From Clostridia bacterium (GTDB lineage: Bacteria > Bacillota_A > Clostridia > Christensenellales > Aristaeellaceae), in NCBI GenBank assembly GCA_017517815.1, contig JAFWYA010000014.1, forward strand, positions 62,001 to 126,000: 64,000 nucleotides of DNA. Reading direction: 5' to 3'. Each line of letters starts with the position of its first letter. The stretch's first letter is position 1. The notes under the pieces are model-generated. The model did no database searches. It was not told the origin of the DNA and worked only from the letters and a program-made list of their open reading frames with translations. The position numbers were made by a program, and so were the translations under genes. Of the stretch, positions 41,972 through 51,049 are shown piece after piece.

Positions 41972-43444
41972 ATGCAGACCCTTCTGTTGATCCTCGTTCC
42001 GTTTTTCCCGGCTCTGTGCGCAGCCGTGTGCTGGTTTGCCCCCGCTGTGCGCGAGGATAAAAAACGCGACGCGTTCGTGCTGTGCTCCCTCATCGTGAGC
42101 TTTGTGCTCACCTGCGCGCTGTGCCTGACCGGCGACGGCCGTGTGACCCTGTTTGAAATGACCGAAACCCTGCCTGTCATCCTTGCAAGCGACGGCCTTG
42201 CCCGCCTGTTTGCAGTGCTGATGAGCGGCATGTGGCTGGTAAGCGGCGCGTTCAGCTTTGGCTACATGGCCCACGAGGGCAGCCAGCGCCGCTACTACAC
42301 TTTCTACCTGCTGACGGAAGCCGCGCTGCTGGGCCTGTGCTTTGCCGGCACGCTGGTGACGATGTACCTGTTCTTCGAAATGATGACGCTTCTGAGCGTA
42401 GCGATGGTGCTGCACTCCCTCACCAAGGAAGCCGTCGCCGCCGGCATCAAGTACCTGCTGTACTCCATCGCCGGCGCCATGATGGGCCTGATGGGCGTGT
42501 TCTACTTCACCAAAAACGCCATCGTTCCCACCTTCGTGCCCGGCGGCACGCTGGATCTGGCCGTAGCTGGCGCTGAAGCGCCCCTGATGCTGGCCATCCT
42601 GTTTGTGACCATCGTGGGCTTTGGCACCAAGGCCGGTATGTTCCCCATGCACGGCTGGCTGCCCACCGCTCACCCCATCGCTCCGGCCCCTGCCAGCGCC
42701 GTGCTTTCCGGTGTGATCACCAAGGCAGGCGTCATCTGCATCATCCGCTTCCTGTATTATGTTGTCGGCGCCGATCTGGTGCGCGGCACCTGGGTGCAAA
42801 CGGCGCTGATCGTCCTCAGCCTCATCACCGTGTTCATGGGCTCCATGATGGCCTTCAAGACCACGGGCTTCAAAAAGCGTCTGGCCTACTCCAGCGTATC
42901 TCAGGTAAGCTACGTGCTGTTTGGCCTGTTCATGATGAACGAGATCGCCTTCCGCGGCGCGATGCTGCATGTGTACTTCCACTCCGTGATGAAGAACCTG
43001 CTGTTCCTGTGCGCAGGCGGCGTGATCTTCAAGACGGGTCTTACCGACGTGCGCGACCTGCGCGGCATCGGCAAGCGCATGCCCGCCACCCTGTGGTGCT
43101 TCACCCTGGCCGGCGTGAGCCTGGTGGGTGTGCCCCCGCTGTGCGGCTTCTTCTCGAAGTGGCAGCTGGCACAGGGTGCGCTTGCAAGCGGTGTTGCCAC
43201 CTTCAGCTGGCTGGGCCCGGTGGTGCTGCTGGTGTCCGCCCTGCTGACGGCCGGTTACCTGCTGCCGGTCAGCATTGACGGCTTCTTCGTGGGCCATCAC
43301 TACGAGGGCGACCTCACTTCCTGCGAACTGAACTGGAAGATGCTGCTGCCCCTGTTCGTACTGACCGCGCTGCTGGTGGTGCTGGGCGTTTGCCCCGCGC
43401 TGGTGGAAGGCCCTGTCGCAGCGGTGGCTGCGAGCCTGATGTAA
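41972..43444 (+). CDS. NuoL/M/N-family antiporter subunit, copy 2
   Basis: 490 residues, about fourteen helices, AAGGAGG upstream. Channel residues are kept: Glu near 136 in LFFEMMTLLS, Lys in GFGTKAGMFPMHGWLPTAHPIAPAPASAVLSGVITKAGV, and RLAYSSVSQVSYVLFGLF. It is clearly paralogous to its neighbours but not a recent copy. It belongs to the same ion-translocating membrane complex. Confidence 0.87.
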   Translation: MQTLLLILVPFFPALCAAVCWFAPAVREDKKRDAFVLCSLIVSFVLTCALCLTGDGRVTLFEMTETLPVILASDGLARLFAVLMSGMWLVSGAFSFGYMAHEGSQRRYYTFYLLTEAALLGLCFAGTLVTMYLFFEMMTLLSVAMVLHSLTKEAVAAGIKYLLYSIAGAMMGLMGVFYFTKNAIVPTFVPGGTLDLAVAGAEAPLMLAILFVTIVGFGTKAGMFPMHGWLPTAHPIAPAPASAVLSGVITKAGVICIIRFLYYVVGADLVRGTWVQTALIVLSLITVFMGSMMAFKTTGFKKRLAYSSVSQVSYVLFGLFMMNEIAFRGAMLHVYFHSVMKNLLFLCAGGVIFKTGLTDVRDLRGIGKRMPATLWCFTLAGVSLVGVPPLCGFFSKWQLAQGALASGVATFSWLGPVVLLVSALLTAGYLLPVSIDGFFVGHHYEGDLTSCELNWKMLLPLFVLTALLVVLGVCPALVEGPVAAVAASLM

Positions 43445-43459
43445 GCAAGGAGGACGCAT

Positions 43460-44905
43460 ATGCTGTTCCTGTCCATTCTGATGCCGGTGCTGGGCGCGGC
43501 TGTGCTGTGGCTGTGGAAGCCGCAGTGCGCGCGCGCACGCCACATTTTCACCATCGCGGTCACGCTGCTTACCAGCATTCTCACCGCGTGGTGCATCTTT
43601 ACGCCGGGCAGCCAGCAGTTTACGCTGCTGCAGCTCACGCCCCGGCTGACCATCAGCTTCAAGCTGGATGGTCTGGGCCGCATTTTCAGCGGCATGGTCG
43701 CGCTTCTGTGGCCGCTTGCCACGCTGTATGCCTTTGAGTACATGGAGCACGAGGGCGGCGAAAACACGTTCTTCGGTTTCTACATGCTCAGCTACGGCGT
43801 AACGCTTGGCATCGCCTTTGCCGAAGACCTGATGACCCTGTACGTGTTCTACGAACTGCTGACCCTTGCCACGCTGTTCCTTGTGATGCACGGCATGAAG
43901 CCCCACGGCGTGCATGCCGGCCGCAAGTATGTGTATTACATGCTGGGCGGCGCGGCCATGGGCTTTATGGCGCTGACGACGGTCATCCACTTCAGCGGCA
44001 CGTCCAACTTTGTGCGCGGCGGCATTCCCTCCATCGCCATGGCGCCGGATACGCTGATTCTGGTGATGTTCGTGATGGGTTTCCTGGGCTTTGGCGCAAA
44101 GGCCGCGGTGTTCCCGCTGCACAGCTGGCTGCCCACCGCCGGCGTGGCCCCCACGCCTGTTACGGCGCTGCTGCACGCGGTGGCGGTGGTCAAGGCGGGC
44201 GTGTTTGCGGTGATCCGCATGGCGTATTACTGCTTTGGCGCTGATGAAGTGCGCGGCAGCTGGGCGCAGGCCGTGTGCCTGATTCTGGCCATGGTGAGCA
44301 TCCTCTACGGCAGCGCGATGTCCGTGCGCGAAACACACATGAAGCGCCGCCTGGCCTACTCCACCATGAGTAACCTGAGCTATGTGCTGCTGGGCGCGAT
44401 GCTGCTCACCCCCGAAGGACTGACCGGCGGTCTTCTGCACATGGTGTATCATGCGCTGATGAAGATCACCCTGTTCAGCTGCGTGGGCGCTGTGATGGTG
44501 CGCACCGGCCGCAAGTATGTGGACGACCTGCGCGGCATGGGCAAACAGATGCCCTTCATCATGGGCGTGTACCTGTTTGCCGCGCTGGCACTGACGGGCA
44601 TTCCGCCGCTGGTGGGTTTCCAGAGCAAGTGGGCGCTGGCCGAGGCTGCGCTGAGCTTTGGCGGCTGGCTCGGCATTGCCGCTGTGGCGGTGCTGCTGAT
44701 CTCTGCTGTGCTGACGGCCATTTACATGCTGGTGCCTGCCGTGGCGGCCTATGCCATGCCGCTGGAAGGCGACCCCGGCAAGGGCGATCCCGGCTGGCGC
44801 ATGAAGCTGCCGCTGGCGGTCACCTGCGCTGCAATGTTCATTCTCATCTTTGCCTCCAAGCCGCTGGTCGCCTACATCGCCAAAGTGGCTGCGGGCCTGC
44901 TGTAA
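43460..44905 (+). CDS. NuoL/M/N-family antiporter subunit, copy 3
   Basis: 481 residues, about fourteen helices, AAGGAGG upstream. Glu near 132 (VFYELLTLAT), Lys in GFGAKAAVFPLHSWLPTAGVAPTPVTALLHAVAVVKAGV, and RRLAYSTMSNLSYVLLG are retained. The third of four antiporter-type subunits in a row; 15-base gap from copy 2 and 12-base gap to copy 4. Confidence 0.87.
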   Translation: MLFLSILMPVLGAAVLWLWKPQCARARHIFTIAVTLLTSILTAWCIFTPGSQQFTLLQLTPRLTISFKLDGLGRIFSGMVALLWPLATLYAFEYMEHEGGENTFFGFYMLSYGVTLGIAFAEDLMTLYVFYELLTLATLFLVMHGMKPHGVHAGRKYVYYMLGGAAMGFMALTTVIHFSGTSNFVRGGIPSIAMAPDTLILVMFVMGFLGFGAKAAVFPLHSWLPTAGVAPTPVTALLHAVAVVKAGVFAVIRMAYYCFGADEVRGSWAQAVCLILAMVSILYGSAMSVRETHMKRRLAYSTMSNLSYVLLGAMLLTPEGLTGGLLHMVYHALMKITLFSCVGAVMVRTGRKYVDDLRGMGKQMPFIMGVYLFAALALTGIPPLVGFQSKWALAEAALSFGGWLGIAAVAVLLISAVLTAIYMLVPAVAAYAMPLEGDPGKGDPGWRMKLPLAVTCAAMFILIFASKPLVAYIAKVAAGLL

Positions 44906-44917
44906 GGGGGTGCGGAC

Positions 44918-46975
44918 ATGATGTTGATTCTGCTTGCGCTGTTCCCCATCCTGTGCGCGCCCATCGCCTACGCTGCCGGGCGCAAAAACCGCTCCATCGC
45001 TGTGATGGTTGGTGCGACCGCCATCGAGCTGATCGCCCTGCTTGCGGTGGTCTTCACCTCGTTTAACGCCACGCTTGAACTGCCCGGCGTGTGCGGCATG
45101 GGCATGCGCATGGCCATCGACGGCTTCCGCGGCCTGTATGCCTCCATCGCGTGCGTGATGTGGCTGGTAACGTCCATCTTCAGCCGCGACTACCTCAAGC
45201 ACGACCACGCCCCGGGCCGCTACGCGCTGTTTACCCTCATCACGCAGGGCGCGACGGTGGGATTGCTTTTGAGCAACAGCATCTACACGGCGTTCCTGTT
45301 CTTTGAAGTGATGTCGCTGGCCAGCTATCCGTGGGTCGCCCACGAGGAGGATCACGGTGCAATGCGCGCCGCGCAGACCTACCTGTACGTGGCGGTGATC
45401 GGCGGTCTGGTGATGCTGATGGGCATCCTGATGCTGCCCCAGGGCCTTGCCACTGCTCCGTTTGAACAGCTGCACGGCGACGAAAGTCTGCTTTTGCCCG
45501 CGCTGCTCATTCTGGTGGGCTTTGGCGCAAAGGCCGGCGCGTTCCCGCTGCACATCTGGCTGCCCAAGGCGCACCCGGTGGCTCCCGCCCCGGCCAGCTC
45601 GCTACTTTCGGGCATGCTGACCAAGGCCGGCGTGTTTGGCATGCTGGTGCTCACCCTGCGCCTGATGCACGGCGTGACCGCCTTTGCGGACATTATTTTC
45701 CGCCTTGGCGTGATCACCATGTTCCTGGGCGCGCTGCTGGCCATCTTCTCCACCAACCTCAAGCGCACCCTCGCCTGCTCGTCCCTCAGCCAGATCGGCT
45801 TCATCATGGTGGGCGTGGGCGTACAGGGCCTGTGCCATAACCAAAACGGCCTGGCTGCCTTCGGCACCATCCAGCACATGATGAACCACTCGCTGTTCAA
45901 GCTGGTGCTGTTCCTGCTGGCAGGCGTGGTGGCCATGAACGCCCATGCCCTCAGCCTGAACGAGGTAAAGGGCTTTGGCCGCAAAAAGCCGCTGATGCAC
46001 TTCTGCTACCTGATGGCGATGCTGGGCATTGCGGGCATTCCGGGCTGGAGCGGCTATATTTCGAAGAGCCTGCTGCACGAAGGTCTGCTTGAATACATCC
46101 ATGAGCTGGTGCATGCCGGTCACGCTGCCGGATTCTACGAGTTCTGCGAGATCGTGTTCATCGTCTCCGGCGGCATGACGCTGTGCTACATGTTCAAGCT
46201 CTACATCTGCCTGTTCTGGCAGAAGAATGAAACCCGTCAGGCCGAGTACGACGGCATGAAGAAGTATATGTCTGCGCCGTCTGCCATCGCGCTGACGCTG
46301 TGTGCGTGCATCATCCCCGTGCTGGGCCTGTTCCCCCACACGTTCATGACCCGCGTGGGTCAGCTGGCGCAGCCGTTCTTCGGTGCTGCCGACCCGCACC
46401 ACATGCCCGTGCCCTACTTCAGCGCTGAAAACCTCATCGGCGCAGCCAAGTCCATCGCAGTGGGCGCTGTGCTGTACGCGGTGCAGTACTTCCTGGTGAT
46501 GAGCAAGGGCAATTATCCCGAGCGCTGGCCCAAAAAGCTGGACCTGGAAGACAGCGTGTACCGTCCGCTGATGCGGCTGCTCATCCTTCTGGGCGGCGCG
46601 TTCGCCTTTGCCTGCGACAAGCTGATGGATATTGCCATCGTGGTGATGAAGGCTGTGGGCGGCGCAGTCGCGATGCTGTGCAACAAACTGGGCGACGGCA
46701 CGGCGCTGACGGTGCGCCGGCTGTTCCTGCCGCGCGTGCACGAAAAGCACCCGGCGCCTGTTGGCACCAAGCTGACCTATGGCCTTGGCCGCATGATGGA
46801 CGGCGCCGCAGCGCTCGTGCACAAGAACGTGGAAACGCCCTATGAAAGCGTGCTGGCCGCTCTGCGCGACGAAGTACATGCGGACTTCAAGCGCGTTACC
46901 AAGTCCATCAGCTTTGGTCTGGTGATGTTCTGTCTGGGCCTGCTGGTAACGCTTGTGTGGCTTCTGTTGTTGTGA
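44918..46975 (+). CDS. NuoL-like antiporter subunit with C-terminal extension, copy 4
   Basis: 685 residues. The first 490 residues form the antiporter domain, with Glu near 130 (LFFEVMSLASY), Lys in GFGAKAGAFPLHIWLPKAHPVAPAPASSLLSGMLTKAGV and RTLACSSLSQIGFIMVG. The extra 190 residues carry further helices (near 505, 575, 600 and a final one at about 665-685) joined by amphipathic stretches. The layout recalls the lateral-helix arm of NuoL or the C-terminus of MrpA. It is the last gene of the operon. Confidence 0.85.
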   Translation: MMLILLALFPILCAPIAYAAGRKNRSIAVMVGATAIELIALLAVVFTSFNATLELPGVCGMGMRMAIDGFRGLYASIACVMWLVTSIFSRDYLKHDHAPGRYALFTLITQGATVGLLLSNSIYTAFLFFEVMSLASYPWVAHEEDHGAMRAAQTYLYVAVIGGLVMLMGILMLPQGLATAPFEQLHGDESLLLPALLILVGFGAKAGAFPLHIWLPKAHPVAPAPASSLLSGMLTKAGVFGMLVLTLRLMHGVTAFADIIFRLGVITMFLGALLAIFSTNLKRTLACSSLSQIGFIMVGVGVQGLCHNQNGLAAFGTIQHMMNHSLFKLVLFLLAGVVAMNAHALSLNEVKGFGRKKPLMHFCYLMAMLGIAGIPGWSGYISKSLLHEGLLEYIHELVHAGHAAGFYEFCEIVFIVSGGMTLCYMFKLYICLFWQKNETRQAEYDGMKKYMSAPSAIALTLCACIIPVLGLFPHTFMTRVGQLAQPFFGAADPHHMPVPYFSAENLIGAAKSIAVGAVLYAVQYFLVMSKGNYPERWPKKLDLEDSVYRPLMRLLILLGGAFAFACDKLMDIAIVVMKAVGGAVAMLCNKLGDGTALTVRRLFLPRVHEKHPAPVGTKLTYGLGRMMDGAAALVHKNVETPYESVLAALRDEVHADFKRVTKSISFGLVMFCLGLLVTLVWLLLL

Positions 46976-46981
46976 TACAAT
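46953..46981 (+). promoter_or_regulatory. Possible promoter before gtrA
   Basis: TTGTGT (46953-46958) and TACAAT (46976-46981) are 17 bases apart. It lies at the end of the last Mrp gene. The terminator at 46987-47021 coincides with its predicted start site. Confidence 0.4.
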
Positions 46982-46986
46982 ACGGA

Positions 46987-47021
46987 CGGAAAGGCAAACC
47001 GCCTTTCCGCCCTATTTTTTT
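46987..47021 (+). terminator. Terminator of the Mrp-like operon
   Basis: CGGAAAGGC (46987-46995) pairs with GCCTTTCCG (47001-47009); T tract at 47015-47021. Confidence 0.75.
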
Positions 47022-47039
47022 GTACGGGAGGTACTTCCC

Positions 47040-47465
47040 ATGAAAGAAAACAACAGCCTGTGGCAGGCCGTCAAGTTCACGCTGTTTTCCATCAGCGCAG
47101 GTATCATTCAGGTCGGAACGTTTACAGTGTTTGAAACCGTTTTCCACATGCCCTACTGGCCCAGCTACCTCATCTCGCTGGTACTTAGCGTGCTGTGGAA
47201 CTTTACCTTCAACCGCCGCTACACCTTCCACAGCGACGCCAACATCCCCCGCGCCATGACGCTGGTGGCGCTGTTCTATTTGGTGTTCACGCCCGTGACC
47301 ACCTGGGGCGGCGACGCGCTCACCCGCGCCGGCTGGAATGACTTTCTGGTGCTGGCGCTGACGATGATCCTCAACTTTGTGCTGGAGTACCTGTACCAGC
47401 GCTTCGTGGTGTACCGCGGCATGATCGACACCAACGACGTAGCCCGCCGCGCGCAGAAAAAATGA
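47040..47465 (+). CDS. GtrA-family membrane protein
   Basis: 141 residues from the ATG at 47040, with GGGAGGT upstream. Four membrane helices. FTLFSISAGIIQVGTFTVFETVF, PSYLISLVLSVLWNFTFNRRYTF and LNFVLEYLYQRFVVYR are the GtrA signatures. GtrA proteins are thought to flip or handle polyprenyl-linked sugars made by GtrB-like enzymes; the GtrB-like gene is at 34828-35763. It overlaps the next gene by four bases. Confidence 0.88.
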   Translation: MKENNSLWQAVKFTLFSISAGIIQVGTFTVFETVFHMPYWPSYLISLVLSVLWNFTFNRRYTFHSDANIPRAMTLVALFYLVFTPVTTWGGDALTRAGWNDFLVLALTMILNFVLEYLYQRFVVYRGMIDTNDVARRAQKK

Positions 47466-48403
47466 AAAACTGGAAGAAATGGCTTTCCACCGTGCTGTTT
47501 GCTGCGATGATCGCGCTTTTGGCATGGTATCTGTACGCAAACCGGGCTGATCTTTCGCGCCTGTTCAAACTGGACGTGCCCACCGTTTTGTGGATGCTGG
47601 TGCTGGCGCTGGGCGCATGCACGCTCAACTGCGTGTATCACAAGCTGATCCTTGACACCTATCATGTGCCGCTGGATGCGGTGGACTGGCTGGGCGTGGT
47701 GTATGTGGCCAACGCCATCGCCTACGTGCTGCCCATGCGCGCCGATCTGGTGTTCTCGGCCACGTACTACAAGCGCACCAAGGGGCTGGAATATGTAAAA
47801 AGCGCCTCCATGGCGGCAGGCAACATTGTGTTCAGCGTCCTGTTTGCGCTCATCCAGATGCTGGCGGCGCTGGTGTGCACCGGCCTTCTGCAGGGCGTGT
47901 GGCCCCGTGCGCTGTGGCTGATCTGGCTGATCGGCGCGGCGTGCATGACGGTGTTTCTGGTGATGGCGCTGTGGTTCCGCGACCGCATGCCGGCGTTTCT
48001 CAGCCGCATCGCCATCGTGCGCCGCATCGTGGACGGTTTCTGCGACCTGCTTACGAACCGTGCGCTTCTGTGGCGGCTGCTGGTCTGCCTGATCGTCAAC
48101 AACATTCTGCACCTGCTGTTGTACATCGCGTGCTTCCGCGGCATCGGCATGGAGGTCACCCTCTATCAGGCGCTGTTTTACAACAGCGTCAGCCGCATGC
48201 TGAGCCTGGTCGCCATCGTGCCGGGCAACATCGGCATTCAGCAGGCGGTGATGGGCGCAGCCGGCAGCCTGATGGGCGACGTGTTCCAAAACGGCGTTGC
48301 GGTATCGCTTTTGCAAAGCGCGGCGCTGATGATCGTCTACATCATCATGGGCGCGGCATTCGGCTGGCCTGTATGGAAGAAATATCAAAAAGGGAAGGCG
48401 TAA
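47462..48403 (+). CDS. LPG-synthase-TM/UPF0104-family membrane protein (flippase-like)
   Basis: 313 residues with about eight membrane helices. NCVYHKLILDTYHVPLDAVDWLGVVYVANAIAYVLPMRADLVFSATYYKRTKGLEYVKSASMAAG and SRMLSLVAIVPGNIGIQQAVMGAAGSLMG are the family motifs. There is no soluble GNAT-like domain, so it is not full-length MprF. Homologues are thought to move lipids or sugars. Coupling to GtrA supports a polymer-export role. Confidence 0.78.
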   Translation: MKNWKKWLSTVLFAAMIALLAWYLYANRADLSRLFKLDVPTVLWMLVLALGACTLNCVYHKLILDTYHVPLDAVDWLGVVYVANAIAYVLPMRADLVFSATYYKRTKGLEYVKSASMAAGNIVFSVLFALIQMLAALVCTGLLQGVWPRALWLIWLIGAACMTVFLVMALWFRDRMPAFLSRIAIVRRIVDGFCDLLTNRALLWRLLVCLIVNNILHLLLYIACFRGIGMEVTLYQALFYNSVSRMLSLVAIVPGNIGIQQAVMGAAGSLMGDVFQNGVAVSLLQSAALMIVYIIMGAAFGWPVWKKYQKGKA

Positions 48404-48415
48404 GCCCTCCCTTTT
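48388..48415. terminator. Bidirectional terminator
   Basis: AAAAGGGAAGGC (48388-48399) pairs with GCCCTCCCTTTT (48404-48415), with one mismatch. It serves the flippase-like gene and the convergent ypeB. Confidence 0.7.
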
Positions 48416-48416
48416 T

Positions 48417-49685
48417 TCATGCCGCCATCCGTCCGTGAATGCCGTCGATCATCTTGAGCACCTGCCGTTCCTCGCCGGTTTGCGCGTCGATATACACGCG
48501 GTACTCGCTGCCGTCATACAGCCCGGCGGCCTCCCAGCACAGGCATTCGCCGCTGCGATAGGGAATCACGCACAATCGCACAGCCGACACTTCCAGCCGA
48601 GGGCTGATTTTTTCCCGCGCCTCCGCCTCAGTCAGCGCAGGCGAAAGCGCCTCGCGCTGCGTGTGGTTCATCAGATAGTTGTTGCTCTCCACGCCCACCA
48701 GCTCGCCGGTGTCCATGCGCAGCTGCACCTTGATCAGGTCGGGATAGAGCAGCACGCCGTCCTGCACGGCCACAAAGTTGATGACCGCCAGTCCGTCGTA
48801 CACCTGGTAGTGATTGGGCTCCATCTCGCCATAGCCGCGGCTTTTGAGAAACTGCTGCGCCTGCTGCGTGCATTCCTCCAGCGTGAGCAGCGGCTGAAAG
48901 CTGGCATGCTCCGGGATCATCCACAGCATCTGCCCGCCCTGTTTGGTGATATCGGCGTTGAGTACCGTGCCGTCCAAAAGCTGAAGGGTCACGCCCCAGC
49001 TTTCCAGCGCGCCGCCGGTGGAGGGCGCAGCCTGCGCCGACTGCACCCGGTCCGCCCCCACAAAATCACGGGCGATTTGAAGCGCCTGCTCCTGGGTGAC
49101 CTGCTGCATCCCCAGCGCCTTGGGCGTGCCCATATGCCTTGCATCGGAAAACGCGCCGTCGTAGATCATGCTGGGATAGTCCATGCCGTTATCTGCATCC
49201 GTCGGTTGGTCATAAAAGGCGGATGGCTGCCACTGCGACGTGGCCGCCGCGCCGGTGAGCAGCACGCACTGGTCGCGCAGAGCCTGCATCTGCTCAAGCT
49301 CCGCCGGCTGCCACGTCTGCCCGGAGGCAGCCTTCAGCGCCAGCATCAGCGTGTACTCCGATACCTGATTGAGAAATTTCACCGTGTCCGCCGTCTGCGC
49401 ATGGCTCTGCGGCAGCGCCGCCAGCGCGCTCACCGCCTGATCAGCCTGACGGCTGATGCCTGCGAGCAACTCCACGCGCGTGGCAATGTCGTCCGTCACG
49501 CCAAGCTTATCCATCTTCAGCGCGATCGCCTGCAGATGTTCCTGCCCCTCCAATGCGCGCTGGGTAAAAGCATCGTGCAGCAGCGCCTCATTTTGCTGCG
49601 CAACGGCCCAGCGATCCGCCGCTACAAGCACCGCCGCCGCGAGCGCCACGCCCAGCGCAGCATAAATCCAAACGTGTTTCTTCAT
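48417..49685 (-). CDS. ypeB: YpeB germination protein
   Basis: 422 residues. An N-terminal membrane anchor (about 5-24) is followed by a helical YpeB domain (about 30-190) and tandem PepSY-like repeats. These include GMQQVTQEQALQIARDFVG, LTLEECTQQAQQFLKSRGYGEMEPNHYQVYDGLAVINF and LTEAEAREKISPRLEV. In Bacillus, YpeB keeps SleB stable in the dormant spore. It sits directly downstream of sleB, with its ribosome site at the end of that gene. Shorter than the Bacillus form (about 450). Confidence 0.88.
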   Translation of the reverse strand: MKKHVWIYAALGVALAAAVLVAADRWAVAQQNEALLHDAFTQRALEGQEHLQAIALKMDKLGVTDDIATRVELLAGISRQADQAVSALAALPQSHAQTADTVKFLNQVSEYTLMLALKAASGQTWQPAELEQMQALRDQCVLLTGAAATSQWQPSAFYDQPTDADNGMDYPSMIYDGAFSDARHMGTPKALGMQQVTQEQALQIARDFVGADRVQSAQAAPSTGGALESWGVTLQLLDGTVLNADITKQGGQMLWMIPEHASFQPLLTLEECTQQAQQFLKSRGYGEMEPNHYQVYDGLAVINFVAVQDGVLLYPDLIKVQLRMDTGELVGVESNNYLMNHTQREALSPALTEAEAREKISPRLEVSAVRLCVIPYRSGECLCWEAAGLYDGSEYRVYIDAQTGEERQVLKMIDGIHGRMAA

Positions 49686-49696
49686 GCCGTGCCTCC

Positions 49697-50365
49697 TCAG
49701 ATGGCAAAGTTATGCTTGCCGATGGCCAGCTGCACGCTGCGCGTCCAAATCCAGCTGTTGGTGGCGGTCACGGGGTTGTAGTAGTACAGGCAGCCGCCGG
49801 TGGGGTCCCACCCGGCCAGCGCATCACGCGCGGCGCGCAGGCTGTCCTCATCCGGGGTGAGGTTGATCTGCCCGTCGGCCACGGCGTCAAATGCGCCCGC
49901 CTGATAGATGACCCCCGCGATGGTGTTGGGAAAGGACGAACTGCGCACGCGGTTGAGCACCACCGCCGCCACCGCTACCTTGCCCACATAGGGCTCGCCG
50001 CGCGCCTCGCCGTGCACCAGCCTGCCCAGCAGGTAGCTTTCGCTTTCATTGTAGCTGGCGGCGGCCACGTCGGCGCTCAGGCTCAGCCCCAGCGCCGTCG
50101 CGGTGGATTTGCCCACCACGCCGTCCACCTTCAGATTGTTTTTGCGCTGAAACTTCACCACGGCGTCGTAGGTCTCCTTGCCGAAAATGCCGTCGGCCGC
50201 GCCGCTCATATAGCCCCACTGCTTGAGCTTGAGCTGGATCTGCGTGACCATCGTGCCCTTGTCGCCCCACGCCACGGTCGCGGCCTCGGCCTGCGTAAAG
50301 AATACAAACAGCGCAAAGGTCACAAGCGCCAGCACCCACTGCCAGATTTTCTCCGCCCGCTGCAT
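49697..50365 (-). CDS. sleB: Spore cortex-lytic enzyme SleB
   Basis: 222 residues from the ATG at 50365, eight bases after AGGAGG. A signal peptide (1-29, ending QAEA) precedes a PG_binding_1 repeat (about 32-95: MVTQIQLKLKQWGYMSGAADGIFGKETYDAVVKFQRKNNLKVDGVVG). The Hydrolase_2 domain (about 110-222) follows, with catalytic Glu in LGRLVHGEARGEPYVGKVAVAAVVLNR and FYYYNP-like ending. It digests spore cortex during germination. A SigG promoter was looked for but not convincingly found. Confidence 0.92.
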   Translation of the reverse strand: MQRAEKIWQWVLALVTFALFVFFTQAEAATVAWGDKGTMVTQIQLKLKQWGYMSGAADGIFGKETYDAVVKFQRKNNLKVDGVVGKSTATALGLSLSADVAAASYNESESYLLGRLVHGEARGEPYVGKVAVAAVVLNRVRSSSFPNTIAGVIYQAGAFDAVADGQINLTPDEDSLRAARDALAGWDPTGGCLYYYNPVTATNSWIWTRSVQLAIGKHNFAI

Positions 50366-50425
50366 CCAATATTCCTCCTGATATGTGATGGTCACAGTCT
50401 GCCCCGTCACATGAAAAGCTATCCA

Positions 50426-50454
50426 TTGATTTGCCAGGGAAAGGGGCGTATAAT
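50426..50454 (+). promoter_or_regulatory. Promoter of the sigma factor operon
   Basis: TTGATT (50426-50431) and TATAAT (50449-50454) are 17 bases apart, a housekeeping-type promoter rather than an ECF autoregulatory one. Confidence 0.7.
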
Positions 50455-50477
50455 GGAAACCAGAGGGAGGGGTGCAT

Positions 50478-51035
50478 ATGCTGTTTGGTCTGATCATGCC
50501 AAAGCGCGACGCGGCTGCGTTTGAACAGCTGTGCGCGCCCTATTCGGGCATGGTGTACCGCCATTGCCTGCACATGCTCAAACATCCGCAGGACGCTGAG
50601 GACGCCGCGCAGGAAAGCATGCTGCGCGCATTCCGGGCGTTTTCGTCCTTCCATGGCGGCGGCGTGGCCACGTGGTTGTACCGCATTGCCCACAACACCT
50701 GTCTGGACGTGCTCAAAAGCGCTCATCACCGCCGCGAAAGCCTGCTGCCGGAGGATTTTGACGCGCCGGACGCATCCCCCACGCCGGAGGATGCCTATAT
50801 GCAAAGCGATGAAAGTCAGCATTTGTGGCAGCTGGTACAGGAACTGCCGCTGCCGCAGCAGACGGTACTGAGCCTGTACTATGGCGAAAACATGAGCTAC
50901 GACGCCATCGCCCGCGCAACGGGCATGCTGCCGGGCACGGTCAAAAGCCGTTTGAGCCGCGCCAAAGAGGCGCTGAAAGAAAAATTATCCGAAAATGGGA
51001 ACCAGGCGGACCCTTCCGTCGTCTGTTCCAAATGA
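50478..51035 (+). CDS. ECF-type RNA polymerase sigma factor
   Basis: 185 residues from the ATG at 50478 after AGGGAGGG. Region 2 (about 18-85: YSGMVYRHCLHMLKHPQDAEDAAQESMLRAFRAFSSFHGGGVATWLYRIAHNTCLD) and region 4 (about 118-170: LPLPQQTVLSLYYGENMSYDAIARATGMLPGTVKSRLSRAKEAL) are complete. It is followed at 14 bases by a membrane protein likely to be its anti-sigma partner. Stimulus unknown. Confidence 0.92.
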   Translation: MLFGLIMPKRDAAAFEQLCAPYSGMVYRHCLHMLKHPQDAEDAAQESMLRAFRAFSSFHGGGVATWLYRIAHNTCLDVLKSAHHRRESLLPEDFDAPDASPTPEDAYMQSDESQHLWQLVQELPLPQQTVLSLYYGENMSYDAIARATGMLPGTVKSRLSRAKEALKEKLSENGNQADPSVVCSK

Positions 51036-51049
51036 AAGGAGGCCAGCGC

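Noticed and set aside
41687..45574. 1295-residue open frame opposite the antiporter genes
   Set aside because: Its low-complexity His/Gln/Arg composition is the antisense of codons for membrane helices. It crosses four real gene boundaries.
37757..46975. Complex I or membrane-bound hydrogenase operon
   Set aside because: Only membrane antiporter-type subunits are present. No NuoB/C/D/H/I or hydrogenase large and small subunit genes are in the window.
50366..50430. SigG-type promoter before sleB
   Set aside because: A GGATA-like -35 exists on the minus strand, but no CATnnTA -10 is at the right distance.
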